A DNA stretch of 41,619 bases, taken from NCBI GenBank assembly GCA_030141605.1, contig JAQGDQ010000135.1:425001-466619 (forward strand), read 5' to 3'. Below are positions 9,060 to 21,047 of this stretch, in pieces (within the stretch, counting starts at the first letter, position 1; each line of letters starts with the position of its first letter). The notes under the pieces are model-generated. The model did no database searches, was not told where the DNA came from, and worked only from the letters and a program-made list of their open reading frames with translations. Origin of the DNA: Tubiluchus corallicola (lineage: Eukaryota; Priapulida; Priapulimorpha; Priapulimorphida; Tubiluchidae). Made by a program: the position numbers and the translations under genes.

Positions 9060-10500
9060 TCTATAGCTGTGCTATAACTTAATATAAATCAATTTTCAAT
9101 ACATACAGACAGCGTCATCAGCAAATAGTAGAATAAATCACGAAAACTTGCACATACTAACCTATAGTGCCATTTTAAAACAGACATTTCACGTTTATCT
9201 TAAGCACTTGAGCCACTAGTGCAGATGAATTCCATTTCATGATATGCTGAAGAACACAGCTTTACCAATTGAATAAGTTAGACTGAATTGCAAACTCTGC
9301 AATTGTTATACATGTACTACGAAATGGGTGACAATAACTAATGACAAGATAATTACGCAATGCCCCAAGACATTAAAACTTCAAGGCTAATGCAAAATTT
9401 GCTTTAGATATCGTTCTGAAAATATAATAGATCATTTGATTTAGTGCGGTTATATAATTAATACTTGTACAACAATTACTATTTTCCTGTGTGTAACGGT
9501 AAAGTAATTACGTATCAATTCCTTTACTATAATGTATAATGAAACCTATGTATACAATAATGATGTAGTCGAGATTTTCCAGGTGGTTAAGCATTCATTG
9601 GCATCACTGCATATTGTTCACATACGGCATACACAATATGAAAACCTCAACGGTCAGACTATGACCCCAGGCAAATAGACTTCTACTTTCCAGATAGTCC
9701 AGATATACCAATGACGACAGCCCAGATATACCAAGGACGATTTAGTTAGATACTAACCTATATCCCACATTCTTATTATGAAATCTGTGACTGATGTAAA
9801 ATAGCGACGAATGACCACGAGTGACCAGTTGTAGTAATTAAAGTTGTTTGCATGATTTATTGCAGCATATAGTTGTAAAAACGAGTGTCTAAATTATTAA
9901 TAATAACAAATCAAATTAACTTAAAAGAAATAGGTAAAATCGTTCTTTTCTATTAGACAGTGATCAGTTTCTAAATATTCGGGCTATCTTTTTTAAGTAT
10001 GAATGAGACTGAAGCCATTTGGTGGGTTTCTATCAGGCATCGCGTGTAACATGCCGGTTTTTTAGAGTTCCGCGCTCCCTCCTCCTACCTCCTCCAACAG
10101 TAATACTCTCAGATGTTGATTTATCAAATTCGGCCATTAGCGTGGTTTAGCTTTTTGCAATAAAGACGCATCATAGCGTGTGAATTTAGCAATAATGTCG
10201 ACCGGAATCGTTGAACGATGACATCCGTTTGGCTTCTAATTTAGTGTCTTTTCTCTGAAGCCGGATTGAAATTGGCTTCTCGGCGGAGGTCTATGAAGCA
10301 GGCGTGTTTGTTTTATGCTACCGCAATTTGCCGGGGAAAGAACATGAAACTTGTTAAACAACTGTCAAACTAATAATCAGTCGTTTATTAAAAATCTAAA
10401 TACACATTCGGCAAAATTATGACGCTTATTACACGAACGTTAAAATAAAAGAGAAAGAAATCAACATTCATATCGTGGAGTCTGAGAAAATTTCGGACAG
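9060..10500. other. Gap before the candidate six-exon gene
   Basis: No element is recognised. A first exon with a signal peptide must lie here or further upstream if the gene model that follows is right. The one ATG I considered (about 10292, MKQACLFYATAICRG...) has no usable splice donor, so I do not call it. Confidence 0.35.
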
Positions 10501-10657
10501 TCGATTTTGCGGCCGTTTTTGAATTTTCTGACCATGTGACTGAAACACGTGCACTTTTTAATTTAAGTTCTGCGGATGTTAATCTCTTTAACGTGGATCA
10601 AATTAATCGACTTCAAATATGTTTGCTTACATTAACGTACCAAACTGAAAGTAAAAA
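10501..10657 (+). CDS. Candidate exon a of a novel cysteine-rich GPI-anchored-type protein
   Basis: First recognisable exon of a gene I assembled on plus (10501-10657, 11253-11341, 12210-12369, 14136-14299, 16309-16438, 21836-22028). It follows CGGACAG (a weak acceptor with no strong pyrimidine tract) and ends at AAAAA|GTAAAG. Its 52 codons are open and read DFAAVFEFSDHVTETRALFN, then LSSADVNLFNVDQINRLQIC. Asn-Leu-Ser is a potential N-glycosylation site. It enters in phase 1 and leaves in phase 2, so AA plus the first G of the next exon makes Lys. I recognise no domain. The upstream exon, presumably with the signal peptide, is not found. This is the least certain exon of the set because the acceptor is poor. 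Confidence 0.45.
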
Positions 10658-11252
10658 GTAAAGTTCGGTCTAAGCTGACTGCTCTGTTTTAACCAAAAAT
10701 ATTTGCCTCAGCCTGATGGAGCGGGGTTCGATTTGTCTGTCAGAACATGATCACGTATAACATTCGTAAAAAACAGTTGTTATTTATAAGACTTTTATGT
10801 ATCAGTTAAAGAATTTATTTACTCACTCGTAATTTAATACATTGTAATTGTTATTTATTTTCACATTCGGCACAACAGTACAAAGCATACGTAAATATAA
10901 AGTTATAACTCAAAATATTCAAGTATTTATGATGATTTCAAGTGATAATTTACGTAATTACTGAGGTTATTTAACAGTTAGTGATGTCACTAACTTTGCC
11001 TTTTGAAAAATTCAATAACAGATTGTAAATTTTGAGACAATCTTTACAGTTATGGTTATAACAACATTAGGTTTGTTTTTACTTAACACTTTCGCTTTTA
11101 ATGATGTGTCTCAGACATCCTGTAATCAGTTTACTGTTTGCTTCAATCAATAAAAATTAACTGTTGGCTGAGAGACTGAAAGTTTTACAAACTAGTTTTT
11201 TATTGAGACGTAAGTGCATTCTTCTTAATGTAATATTTTTTTTGCATGGCAG

Positions 11253-11341
11253 GCCAAATCCCAGGGAGCAGCAAACTTTTAAAATTGCCTGTCGGGCATA
11301 TTTGATGATGTACATTAATTTCTATCAGGTGTGTGACAAGG
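11253..11341 (+). CDS. Candidate exon b of the cysteine-rich gene
   Basis: Flanked by TTTTTTTTGCATGGCAG and AAGG|GTGTGTG. It reads PNPREQQTFKIACRAYLMMY, then INFYQVCDK. Only one of the three frames is open: the other two hit stops within the exon. It enters in phase 2 and leaves in phase 1. A second possible donor 13 bases earlier (TATCAG|GTGTGT) would leave in phase 0 and does not fit the next exon, so I chose the later one. Two cysteines, no recognised domain. Confidence 0.5.
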
Positions 11342-12209
11342 GTGTGTGTGATTTTTCTGTCAATTTTATTCATTTGATATAAGATTTTGAATGAGTCGGT
11401 TACTTCTGTTCGAAATCTAAGAAGTTTCATGTTTTGGTTGTGCAAATTAAGGGAGACAAAAAAACAACAAAGTGAACGACCGTGTGACCTGAAATCTGCA
11501 AGTCAGTTCAAATTTCACAAGTATATGTCAGCAAAAGCTTTCTTTAAAGGAAAACCGGACCCAATCATAAACTGCAGGTTAGAACAATCTACTCTTCAAA
11601 ATATTGAACGGAAACATACTATTTTTTTCGAAATGACTTACGCGATAGAATTATTGCCTCACAAACGTAATTTCGCGTTCAAAAAGCGGCGCTGTTCCAT
11701 GCATTTCGCCATACGCTAGTTAAGACTGGCAGTAGTGCTTGCATTTCGAACGCATTGCACAAAAACAGATGCTTTACCTCTCATTTCAGAGGTGTTCGTG
11801 TGTGACGTACTGCACACGTTCGACAGCTCATGCGTGAGCACAGCGGTAAATTTGAAATTTGAGTTTTTATCTTAAAACTTGCCTAGTTTTAGTGCAACAC
11901 CCTGAACCTCTTATAGTAATGCTGTGCTTCAATTTTCACCTTTGCAAACACGTGTAACATGCTCATGAAATGTTTTTGCTGTTGAAAATTATGTTTATTT
12001 GAGTCGTCAATAGTTGGGCTCGAACCGCCGTTTATTAAGAATTTAATCTATTATCTTATTACCAGAAACGCTTTTGCAGTATTATTGGCGTTAAAATGTA
12101 CACTTTATACTGTACTTGAAAGTGGGGTAGGATATGAAAAATCCTTCTAATTCTTCCTTTAATTTGAACGAACTACTTAATAGAAAAGGGTATTCTTTTT
12201 ACATTTTAG

Positions 12210-12369
12210 GTGAAGTTTTAAGCTGTAGAATCCAGAACGTGTTTGCGTGTTTAGGAGAGCTGCGGCCTCTGCTTGACCTGGCTGCTTCTTCTGGACAGAT
12301 ACATTCTGGAGGTTCTCCTTCATCACAGTTTCAAATATATAGCTATCAAGCAGAGGAAAGTATATGTAG
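12210..12369 (+). CDS. Candidate exon c of the cysteine-rich gene
   Basis: Strong splice sites: TTCTTTTTACATTTTAG before and TGTAG|GTAAGTAT after. The 53 residues read EVLSCRIQNVFACLGELRPL, then LDLAASSGQIHSGGSPSSQF and QIYSYQAEESIC. Codon use is far from the surrounding T-rich intron, and a T-rich intron starts right after the donor. It has three cysteines and a Ser/Gly-rich patch with SGG, which could be a linker. It enters in phase 1 and leaves in phase 2. Confidence 0.7.
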
Positions 12370-12849
12370 GTAAGTATTTAGGCTTTGTGTTAAACGAATT
12401 ACTTTTTTCCTTCTTCTTCTCAATATTACTTTTCATCTTCTCTTTTTATTCCTTTTCTTGCCCTCATTTTCCTTTCTTCCTTGTTCTTTGTTCTTTTTCT
12501 TTGTTTATTTCTTCTCGATTATTCTTTGTTTTCGCCTAACAGGAATTCATATTTTTACAAACTTTAAACGTGATTTTAAGTGATACATATTGATTTTTTA
12601 GCAACATTCTTCTTTTTACTTCTTTAATTTTTCACGTTTTTCCATTCTTGCGTTTTCTTCTCAATCTTGCTCTTGTAAGTTTGCAATTTTTCTTGAATTT
12701 TAATTTTGTCTCTGTTCATAAAACTGATATTGATTTAAAAACTCGGGCTTGCGTGTGATAATTTTTTTTAAGTTCTAAGCAATTACATAAAAGGGTAGTA
12801 AAATCACTAATCGGTAAAAAGGATATTTTAATGGGAGTGTCTCAAAAAT

Positions 12850-13250
12850 CTTTCAGTATATATTATTTTACTTTGCATTACAGTTACCTGTTTGTAAAAC
12901 ATGCTCGTATGTAACTGAAAAATAAAATTCCTAATAATTTCAGTGTCAGCTTGAGAAACGTCACTGCGCCGTTGTGTACCAAAAACGTCACTGGTCTAAC
13001 AAAGAACATATTGTTAATCTTATTGACAACCGACAAGATAAAGTAATTTATACCTTTGCTTAGCAACTAAAGTATGCTCTGCGAATGTTCAGATTATTTT
13101 TTAAACGAATTGCCATTAAAACGGCCGAGGGAGTTTAAGTTTTATCAGCGTTGCTGCTAATTCGAGATCTGTGCGTAATACGACAACTTGTATGTGATAC
13201 AATTTCAAGATGAATTTGTTACGTTTGTGTAAGAATAGTGTTTTCTTTTG
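12850..13250 (+). repeat. Dispersed repeat family, copy 1
   Basis: Shares with copies 2 (16573-16935) and 3 (19715-20145) a block order: (T)ACTTACCTGTTTG, TGTAA.TGGAAAA, a CACTGG.TCAACAAA(G/A)AACA segment, ATTATTTTTCAAA.TTTACGCAAT, TCAAACGA, TTTCAAGA.GAATTT and TTTTCTTGTGCTTTG. Same orientation in all three, no coding frame in common. The family is unnamed to me. Confidence 0.6.
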
Positions 13251-13351
13251 TATTAAATTGGACAGCAGAGTGTTTTCTGGTGTTATCGTCTACTTCACTA
13301 TGCAGTGATCTGTCAAAATGACTTGCACACTGTACAATGATTCTGCTGTCT

Positions 13352-13410
13352 GTTAGTTAGTTAGTTAGTTAGTCAGTCAGTCAGTCACTCAGTTAGTTAA
13401 TTAGTTAGTT
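13352..13410. repeat. TTAG/TCAG tetranucleotide tract
   Basis: About 15 units of TTAG and TCAG, slightly interrupted. Intronic in the six-exon gene model. Confidence 0.9.
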
Positions 13411-13490
13411 TTGGCTGTTGTTGCTGCTCCTACTTCTGCTGCCATCACCAATGTTGGCCCTGCCACTACTGATTTTGGTGCCATCGTTAT

Positions 13491-14033
13491 CAGGGCAGTC
13501 TCCAAGTAGTTTGATGCCCCAGGCAAAAGTATTTTTAGCGCCCTCTCAAAGATCAACCTCTTGCCCCACACTACACCCGCGAAATTGATTTTTTCTTATA
13601 TTATAATAGTATAATAAAGTGTATTGGTTCGTGTGTGTAGTATATTTCTGTCTGTTAGGCCTGTATAAGTGTATTCACCTATCTACAGCTTGTGTTGATT
13701 GAATTTAAAATTGAATTTATGACACCATTGTACATTTTGGGTGTCTGCGTAAAATGACGTAATGTTAGAAAACCAGATTAAGCAAAAGTAGAAAGTGTTT
13801 TGCTGCGGGAAGACACTTGCTGGCATCCATGACTCATACATTCTGACAGGAAAATAATGCAACTAGTTCGTTTCGTTTAACTAGAGTTGAACACTTAAAG
13901 AATTACACGTACACTATGTTATTACTTAGGCTAAACCTCAAACTTAAAGAATTTCTTCCAGAATTTGGCGCCCCCCCCCAAATTAGGCGCCCTAAGCGAC
14001 TATCTGGTTTGTCTAATGGTAGAGCCAGCCCAG
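13491..14033. mobile_element. hAT-like non-autonomous element
   Basis: The left end CAGGGCAGTCTCC and the right end GGTAGAGCCAGCCCAG are imperfect inverted termini of the CAGGGC(C)GG type common in animal hAT transposons. Sub-terminal GATGCCCCAGGCAAAAGTAT and GGCGCCCTAAGCGACTATCT blocks fit the same pattern. The interior lacks a transposase frame. I see no clear 8-bp target duplication, so the element is old or the ends are off by a few bases. It lies in an intron of the candidate gene. Confidence 0.5.
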
Positions 14034-14135
14034 ACAAAAGGTGAAAGAGTGACGTAACAATGGCGAGTCGTTTTGGCCGTGACGGTGAAGACAAAATTGA
14101 TGCTGACGTTAATGATGGTAATTACGCGCTTTCAG

Positions 14136-14299
14136 GGGATATCACCGAGTTCACGGTTGCTGGAGAAATATAGTGAAAGACTGCCGGGAAAATTCTACCA
14201 TGCAGCATCCAGTTATCAGATCCAAGCTAGATTTAGCTGAATTTATTGTAAAAACTACAGAAAATGTAACAAGAAATCTTTGCAATACTTACAGAGAAA
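14136..14299 (+). CDS. Candidate exon d of the cysteine-rich gene
   Basis: Acceptor GCGCTTTCAG and donor GAGAAA|GTACGT. Open for 54 codons: GYHRVHGCWRNIVKDCRENS, then TMQHPVIRSKLDLAEFIVKT and TENVTRNLCNTYRE. It carries Asn-Ser-Thr and Asn-Val-Thr glycosylation sites and three cysteines. It enters in phase 2 and leaves in phase 1, matching both the TGT AG end of exon c and the GT start of exon e. The other two frames are closed by stops. A 37-codon ATG frame overlapping its start (14060-14173) is out of frame with this exon. Confidence 0.65.
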
Positions 14300-14585
14300 G
14301 TACGTATATAACCTAATATATATGCTTTAATTGAGTAATTAATTTTTCTTCATTTACAGAGAATGTGTGCAAATATAGAACGTATTTATGGAGTGTAACT
14401 TGAACTAAACTTTAAAAGCTTGTTTTTATTTATTTATTTAGTTTCACATACTCTGTAATTAATTTCCGTCGATTTAAGTCTTGACAGCTTAAATATATGT
14501 AAGTTGAAGATATTATTTTACAGTATGTGCACCATTGTGCTTTTATATTTGTGGTTTTTCATTAGGTATTAAATGGCGTTTACCT

Positions 14586-14739
14586 GGCATCCGGAATAGC
14601 TGTGTACAAAAAAATCAATATGAAATTACCTCAGAAAAATAACGTACAGCGCAGTCTGACAAAAGAGGGCGCATTGAAAACAATATAAACCGATTTTATC
14701 TATTCCCCATCAGCATAACGCATACGCATTCCGGATGCC
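14586..14739. mobile_element. MITE with GGCATCCGGAAT termini, short copy
   Basis: 154 bp bounded by GGCATCCGGAAT and its reverse complement ATTCCGGATGCC. Sub-terminal AGCTGTGTACAAAAAAATC and CATAACGCATACGC match the right end of the longer element at 24542-25426. Intronic in the candidate gene. Non-coding. Confidence 0.75.
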
Positions 14740-15287
14740 GTTAAAAGCCAGTTGAATCTTTATATATTTCATTACAACGGAGTTAAAAAACGAACTTTGA
14801 TAATAATTTAACGTCAAAGCACTGTTCCAGCTAATCTTATCCTCAGCCTACATAGACTTACAAGCATTACGTCATGACACCAAGAAATTCGATCGAGGCA
14901 AAATTATTGAAGAAATAGCAAGCAACTCGTTCCCATCAGCGCATACATATTTTCTCTCCGCTCAATAAAGTTAGCAAAACTCATAGCAATTTTGCCACAA
15001 ACGTAAATCAATGCGTCTTCGTACAAAATGATCATTCCACGTAAATTCTCACCACAAACGGAAAGTATAAAATTGTCAGACGGACATAAACTACTCCCAG
15101 GTAATTTAGAGATTTCGGCTTGGCATTGAAAAACTTTCGGTGGTTATTTCTCAAAGGCATTGTAGCACTTTTCGTGCAGCAATAAGTCTTTTTATTATTA
15201 AATAACTCTGAAAATGCTTGGAATTTCTTACACCGATTTTAGTTTTGATGTTGTATGAAACTTACATTATTATATATGAAACCAATT

Positions 15288-15339
15288 ACACACACACACA
15301 CGTACACACGCACATGCACGCACGCACACACGCACACAC
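15288..15339. repeat. (CA)n microsatellite, interrupted
   Basis: CA run mixed with CGCA and CATG units, about 52 bp. Confidence 0.9.
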
Positions 15340-16308
15340 CGATACACCATTTAATTCGCAAATTCATGCAATACAGAGGTAAGTAGATTAAAACAATAAT
15401 CAATATATACAATTTTGAATTAGTAAGTCAGTAACTATAAAAGCATCTCATTCGGTTCATTTGAAGTGAAACCGTCAATAAATAATCCATGTTGACAGGT
15501 CCAGTAGATGTCATACACCAGTTTTTCTTCTCCACTGTAATTTAAGATCATTTCTTTACTTTCACAAGAATATGGTTTTATAGTTTTATCACAAAAACTC
15601 CAACATCATTTAGCGGGTTTCTCAGTCTATGCCAGAATTTCCGTAATAGTAACAGCATGGTGGCTTGGTAGGGACATAACAAAAGCAAAAAAATAAATTT
15701 ATTGTCTTAAAATTTCGACTGAATAATTAGGAATTTTGTGTTAGTGCCGCGACGTTTTGATATTGTAACTCGAAAAGTAGAGTTGCTAAGTCGGAATTTC
15801 GAAAGGATTAGCTCATTTTTTGTTTTTACCATGTGGTCAATCAGCTAGTTCACCACGTAGTAGCAAATGGTCCTTTCTGTCGTAGTTTGTTTTACCCCTG
15901 AAAACACTAAATGTTTACCGCCAAATCTCACTTCTCTAGTCTAATATTTTTAGCGGTAAAAATTTTGCTATTATGGAGCATTTGACAGTGATAAATTGAT
16001 TTAATATTTGCCCCAAATGCAGAGAAATTTCGATAAAATCGCACAGGTTTTCTTGTGAACCTATGCAGAACTTGTGACGCACAGTAATTAGTTTTTATCT
16101 ATTTGAGCTATTCACTGTAAGTTGAAAATCATAAAGTTATATAATGTACAAATTTGAGTAAGACAATTTGAAATAACGTCTGATTACAAAGCAAAATTAA
16201 ATGTGCTAGGAATGTGTTTAAAGGCACCGATAAATGATGAAACTGCTAATACACAAAAAAATTGTTTTTTGGTGTTTTGCTTATGGCAAATATTTCTCAC
16301 ATTTTCAG

Positions 16309-16438
16309 GTTTCTTCAAGGAGGCTGTATGTCTTTATCAGCTCTACAGGGACAGATATGCTCACAAATGCAAAAATTATGCTACGGAAATAAACCTATAT
16401 AATCGGACGCGCGAAAAGCTGGAATCTACACAATGCCA
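16309..16438 (+). CDS. Candidate exon e of the cysteine-rich gene
   Basis: Excellent splice sites: TATTTCTCACATTTTCAG before and TGCCA|GTAAGTG after. It reads FFKEAVCLYQLYRDRYAHKC, then KNYATEINLYNRTREKLEST and QC. Charged, helix-prone, with three cysteines and an Asn-Arg-Thr glycosylation site. It enters in phase 1 and leaves in phase 2. Taken alone, the helical YRDRYAHKCKNY part could recall an F-BAR coiled coil, but the glycosylation sites, regular cysteines and C-terminal tail of the whole model favour a secreted protein. Confidence 0.7.
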
Positions 16439-16572
16439 GTAAGTGACGTCATTTCTGCGTGAGTCGTTTGAGTAGATTTCATTGAAAATTATTCCCCAGT
16501 TATTATTCTCGTCAAAAGGGGAAGAAAAGAGAATTTTAAAGTAAATCCCAATCCACATAATGTTATATTAAT

Positions 16573-16935
16573 TACATTACGTTTACTTGTTTGAAAGGGT
16601 TATGTAATTGGAAAAGAAAGTTCTTGATAATTTAAATTGTTCCCGCCATTTGGTATAAGGGCACTATATCGCCATCCCAGTGTACATAACTGATTCAACA
16701 AAAACACGATACAGTTTTGATCCTATTAACAAAATAATGTAATTTATGTATTTGCTTATTTGGAGTGGTGTGCGCTACGCATGCTCTGGTTATTTTTCAA
16801 ATTTTACGCAATGTTATCTAAACTGGTTTCAAACGACACAAGCTCTGTGTGCAATAAGACGACATGTAAGTGATATTAAATTTCAAGACGAATTTTTGAG
16901 CTTCATTTCTGAAGAGTGCTTTTCTTGTGCTAAGC
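16573..16935 (+). repeat. Dispersed repeat family, copy 2
   Basis: Aligns with 12850-13250 and 19715-20145 in the same orientation, for example CAAATTTTACGCAATGTTAT against CAAACTTTACACAATATTAT in copy 3, and TTTCAAGACGAATTTTTGAG against TTTCAAGACAAATTTTTTAA. The 99-codon frame at 16746-17045 lies largely in this repeat and is not called. Confidence 0.65.
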
Positions 16936-17045
16936 GAGGATGTATATTTATCACAACAACGGTGAGATATGCCTGTGAGTTCTGTCTCATCAGGAGAATT
17001 AGCCTTAATAATTATCTACATTCCGGTACTGTTGCAACCATTTAG

Positions 17046-18060
17046 GCCCCGTGTTAGCTTCTAGACACTAGTTTGCTAAACAACTTACAAAAATGTCAAA
17101 ACGACAATCCGCTTACCAGTTAAAGTGAAAAATGTGTTGATTAAATTACTGGACATTACTTGAATGTAGCTCAGGACTGTAGTTCTTGTTAGCTTTGGGC
17201 AGAGGATTGGTAGTTACTACATGTCCATCAATATTTTAAAATGCTCATGACAATTAGTAAAAAATAAGTATAAAAATAGAAAAAGAAACTGAAAATTTCT
17301 TTCCCCGATGGCCCGAATTTTTCGCTTAGTTAATATGTATCAACAAACATTTTGTCACTGTTCGCGTTAGATCTGGTATAAGGCATCTTAACGAAAAAGA
17401 GATTAATTGTATATTTCTGGTTGTATCTCATTCATTATTAGTAATCGAAACTATTTAAAGTAAGTCTAATGCACTGGCTTCGTTGGACAGCATTCCTCGG
17501 GAAGGTAATGTTATCTGTTAGGCAAATAAACAATCAGCAAACAGCAGCAAACTTGCAATTACCAAAGTCTAACCCAGTTTTATCAACGGATGTCAGCTGA
17601 ACTCTGTTTCCTAGTGATGACAAAACTGCATCCTAACACAACAGTGAAGGATCATAGCCTTTAGGAGCCTTTTACAAAAGTTTATAGGACTTTTATGCTT
17701 TGTTTTACAGAAAACACTGAAATTCGTTTGATTGCATTGCTAGTCATTTTCATGTTTTGTGTTATATCAGTTATTTCGGCTTTGTGGTAACTGACTTTAT
17801 TAAAGGCGAAAACTTCGCATAAAGTTGAACCAGTCTTCAAATTCGATATTTATAAAACAAAGGAAACACGAGAACAGCTGTCTTTACTAAGATGGTTCTT
17901 GTAGTGGCTTCTCTTCATTGAACTTTGATCTTACTCTGTCAGATGTACTAATCAAGTCAAATTTCTGAGAGAGTCTTCTCTGATTATAGTCTGATGTTGT
18001 TGTACAAGCGTTTATATTTCTGCCTCACCCTCTCGTTTTCGTTTTCTCACGCTCTTGCGC
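17046..18060. other. Intron of the candidate gene, nothing recognised
   Basis: About 1 kb with no element or exon that I can support. Confidence 0.35.
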
Positions 18061-18080
18061 TCTCTCTCTCCCTCTCTCCC

Positions 18081-18174
<94 letters not shown>
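18061..18174. repeat. (CT)n microsatellite
   Basis: Pure CT from about 18084 to 18174, interrupted before that. Frames of Ser-Leu or Arg-Glu repeats across it are artefacts. Intronic, and a long polypyrimidine run. Confidence 0.97.
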
Positions 18175-18177
<3 letters not shown>

Positions 18178-18953
18178 CCCCGTGTCTCTCTGCTCTCAAG
18201 CTTATTCATAAAAGCTGCTTTACGATTGCGCCAACATGGTCTAATAACACAGGTTTCTCTTTCCTACCTCGTAAAACAGTTAGAGCACAGCCATTTATCT
18301 TGAACATTAACTACTTCTGTCTTTTATTGTGCATTTAGAATGCAAATCTAAAAACAGTAATTTGAGTGCAAAAAGGTTTATATAGATAATAAAAATTTCG
18401 CAATATTTTGCTAGTTATTTTGCTGTTTCAACATTCACTATTAAACCTTCCACTTTGGAAAGATCTTGTTTGTATTCAAAAGTGCACTTATAGCAGCGAA
18501 AACTTATTTCTGATCTTATTGTTGGCTTACGTCATTTCACAGTTTATTTTCCAGAATGTTTCCTAACTTTTTTAGCGCAACATTAAATTTATTTGTATGT
18601 AATCTTGATGAAGTTATAAAAGAGGGAATATAATTGGTTTTGGCAATTGCATAAAATAGAATAAACTTCAAGTCAGATTGTTGAAAAGTCCTATTCAATT
18701 GTCTCTTCTGCTTATGGGCGATTGACATTTTCGGTGAATCAGATTATAGGCAGTTAAAAACAGAATTAGAAATTAGAAATTTTGTAATAAAAAGCTCTTT
18801 TTAAAGTGAAAGATGGGGGAACAGTCGTCTGTAACAGTGCATTGTGTCTCTCTTCTACCTATAGAATTTACTGTCCGTCATTAAATGTATTAAGTGGGCC
18901 TACATAAACTATAAGTAAGTAAGTAAAATTATATAGCACAATAACACTCACAG

Positions 18954-19001
18954 TCGCACACGCACACGCACACGCGCACGCGTATACGCACACATACACA
19001 A
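18954..19001. repeat. (CA)n/(CG) interrupted microsatellite
   Basis: CACACG units, about 48 bp. Confidence 0.85.
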
Positions 19002-19714
19002 ACGATCGGATTCTTGGAAGCTTCTCCATGCTCCTTTTTCTGCCAAGTCGTGACTCAAATAATGAGTAGAGTGTTCAATTGTTCAGCACCTCGTGTTTTG
19101 CACCAAAATTTGACATCGTGCCATCTCCGCGTCGTATATCTATCCATTTCCTACCAAACAACTTCGCAATTGAGGAAAAGTTGACTTATCGTGTCTTGTG
19201 GTAAAGCGGTTACAATGTCCTCTGGGTAACAATTTGATTCGATAAAACGAGAAGAAAATGATTCCATTGAAACATTTATAGCGAGTCGTAGACTTTGCTT
19301 TTGTTACGCTCAGAGAATCCATCTCAACATTCGAGATTACAATTTAACGTCTGTTGAAATAAGAATATATGACTTGATGCTTTTGTGATAAGTCGAGCTT
19401 TCTGACACGTCAATGTTCAAAAAATTCTCATGCAGGCGGAAAAGTGAGAAATGTTCGTTTTGTGTGGTGCATTGTGGGTAATGTTTTATTGCATGTTGCA
19501 GGCAAAGGCAACTTGAGCTCCATGCATACACAAACTTCACTCTCAGTTTCGTATTTGTCTATTAGCTTTAATTAAATCCCCCTCTCTCACAGATTTATTA
19601 GGTCAAATGCCTGCTTTTACAATGTCCGTTCTGCCACGAAACAGAAAAACTTCTTGCTTAAAATTGTAATCAATTTCTAACATTACTAGTAAGTTTCGGA
19701 AAGTATATCCGAAA

Positions 19715-20145
19715 GAACTTTCTATATAAAGTCATATTACCTAGCATTTTACTTACCTGTTTGAAATACGCACTTATGTAATCGGAGAAGAATTAAAATA
19801 TTCGCGACGTCTGGAAAAACGGAACTGCATCACTGGCTCAACAAAAAACACATTACTGATCTTATTGACAATATAAAGTAATTTAAACTTTTGCTTTATG
19901 AATGCTACGAATGTTCCGATTATTTTTTCAAACTTTACACAATATTATCTAAACTTCTTTCAAACGACTTACCGTTAAAATGGTTGCGCCTAACTGTATC
20001 GCAACAGTTTACCCTTAAATTTACAAATTTTATACAGCGTTACTGCTAGCGAAAACTCTGGATGTACTAAGATAGCGAATAAGTGATAGAAAATTTCAAG
20101 ACAAATTTTTTAAGCTTTACGAAGCGTATTTTCTTGTGCTTTGAG
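19715..20145 (+). repeat. Dispersed repeat family, copy 3
   Basis: The longest match to copies 1 and 2, with an added match to copy 1 upstream (CTTTC..TATATA) and in the ATCTTATTGACAA segment. The copies lie about 3.7 and 3.2 kb apart inside introns of one candidate gene. Confidence 0.65.
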
Positions 20146-21047
20146 TTAAAAAATGTAAGTTAGGCTAATAGTTCGAAAAATAGTCCAAGGTCAAGCCTTT
20201 ATAACAAAAATGATATTCTTTTGTAACGTATAAAGGCAGGGTTCTTTATTTCTAAGTTAATCACATAATGTGACTGGTCTACTTTTATGCATCAAAGCAT
20301 TCATTATTATGATATCTGCCCCTGGTGCTGCCATCTGCATGTCCGCCTTGTAACGTAAATATAAGCTATAATAATTATTCAATACAAAATCACGTAGTCT
20401 GTTTTTCTGTTAGTGGAAGCCTTAATTTTGTTGTTTTGGTACATTTAAATATACCGTTGGCCAATAAGTTATCCTGTTGCGTAATTATTAGGTGAAATTG
20501 TTAATATTATATCAGACAAAATGAGGTACATTCAACCTTGCTTATGAAGTTATGGCGGATTGTGTAGAGCTGATTTTAAATTCTTTGGAAAACCATTCGA
20601 ACTGATAAGTGGCTGCGTTGCAGAAGACCTGTAATTAAAACGGCATTTTACGACTTGGCTAACGCAAGGGCATTCTATCACATGTAGACGCGTGACGCGA
20701 AATTTCCATAACTAAAGGCCGAGAGATTGCCAAGAGCGCCTACTTTGAAATTACGCCAGCGAATCAAGTTTTAAATGACAATGCGGTGCTCTACGTCCCA
20801 ATAATGTTTGTTTTCTCCAAGGGAGATTCTTGACTTTGCTATGTCCTTTAGTTGGTTTTAGTAAAATGAAGAGACTTCGAGCGTTAAAACCGTTCGGTTG
20901 AGCTTGCTCAATCAAAAATTGTTGATTTAGTATGTATCACGGCGCTCTTTTTATGCGCTTGCTCCTCCTAACTTTAGCACCTAACTAGGCCCCTGTGGGT
21001 ACACCATTTTCAACAACTTTTCTGTGTTATTTTTTCGAAAGCTCTAC

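Noticed and set aside
10292-10372. ATG frame MKQACLFYATAICRG as the signal-peptide exon of the novel gene
   Set aside because: Too short a hydrophobic core and no donor that matches the phase-1 start of exon a.
11387-11719. 110-codon plus frame between exons b and c
   Set aside because: Lys/Phe/Asn-rich, no splice sites that fit the phases of the gene model, no domain.
12273-12539. 88-codon plus frame overlapping exon c
   Set aside because: It runs through the T-rich intron. The frame with splice sites is the other one.
14060-14173. 37-codon ATG frame (MASRFGRDGEDKIDADVNDG...)
   Set aside because: Good start context and composition, but it overlaps exon d in another frame. Exon d is longer, has splice sites and fits the phases of its neighbours.
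16309-16438. F-BAR-like coiled-coil reading of exon e
   Set aside because: Only a loose helix pattern. N-glycosylation sites, spaced cysteines and the GPI-like tail of the joined product fit a secreted protein better.
16746-17045. 99-codon plus frame
   Set aside because: Mostly inside copy 2 of the dispersed repeat, and the other copies do not keep the frame open.
17994-18338. Ser/Leu- and Arg/Glu-repeat frames
   Set aside because: Artefacts of the CT microsatellite.
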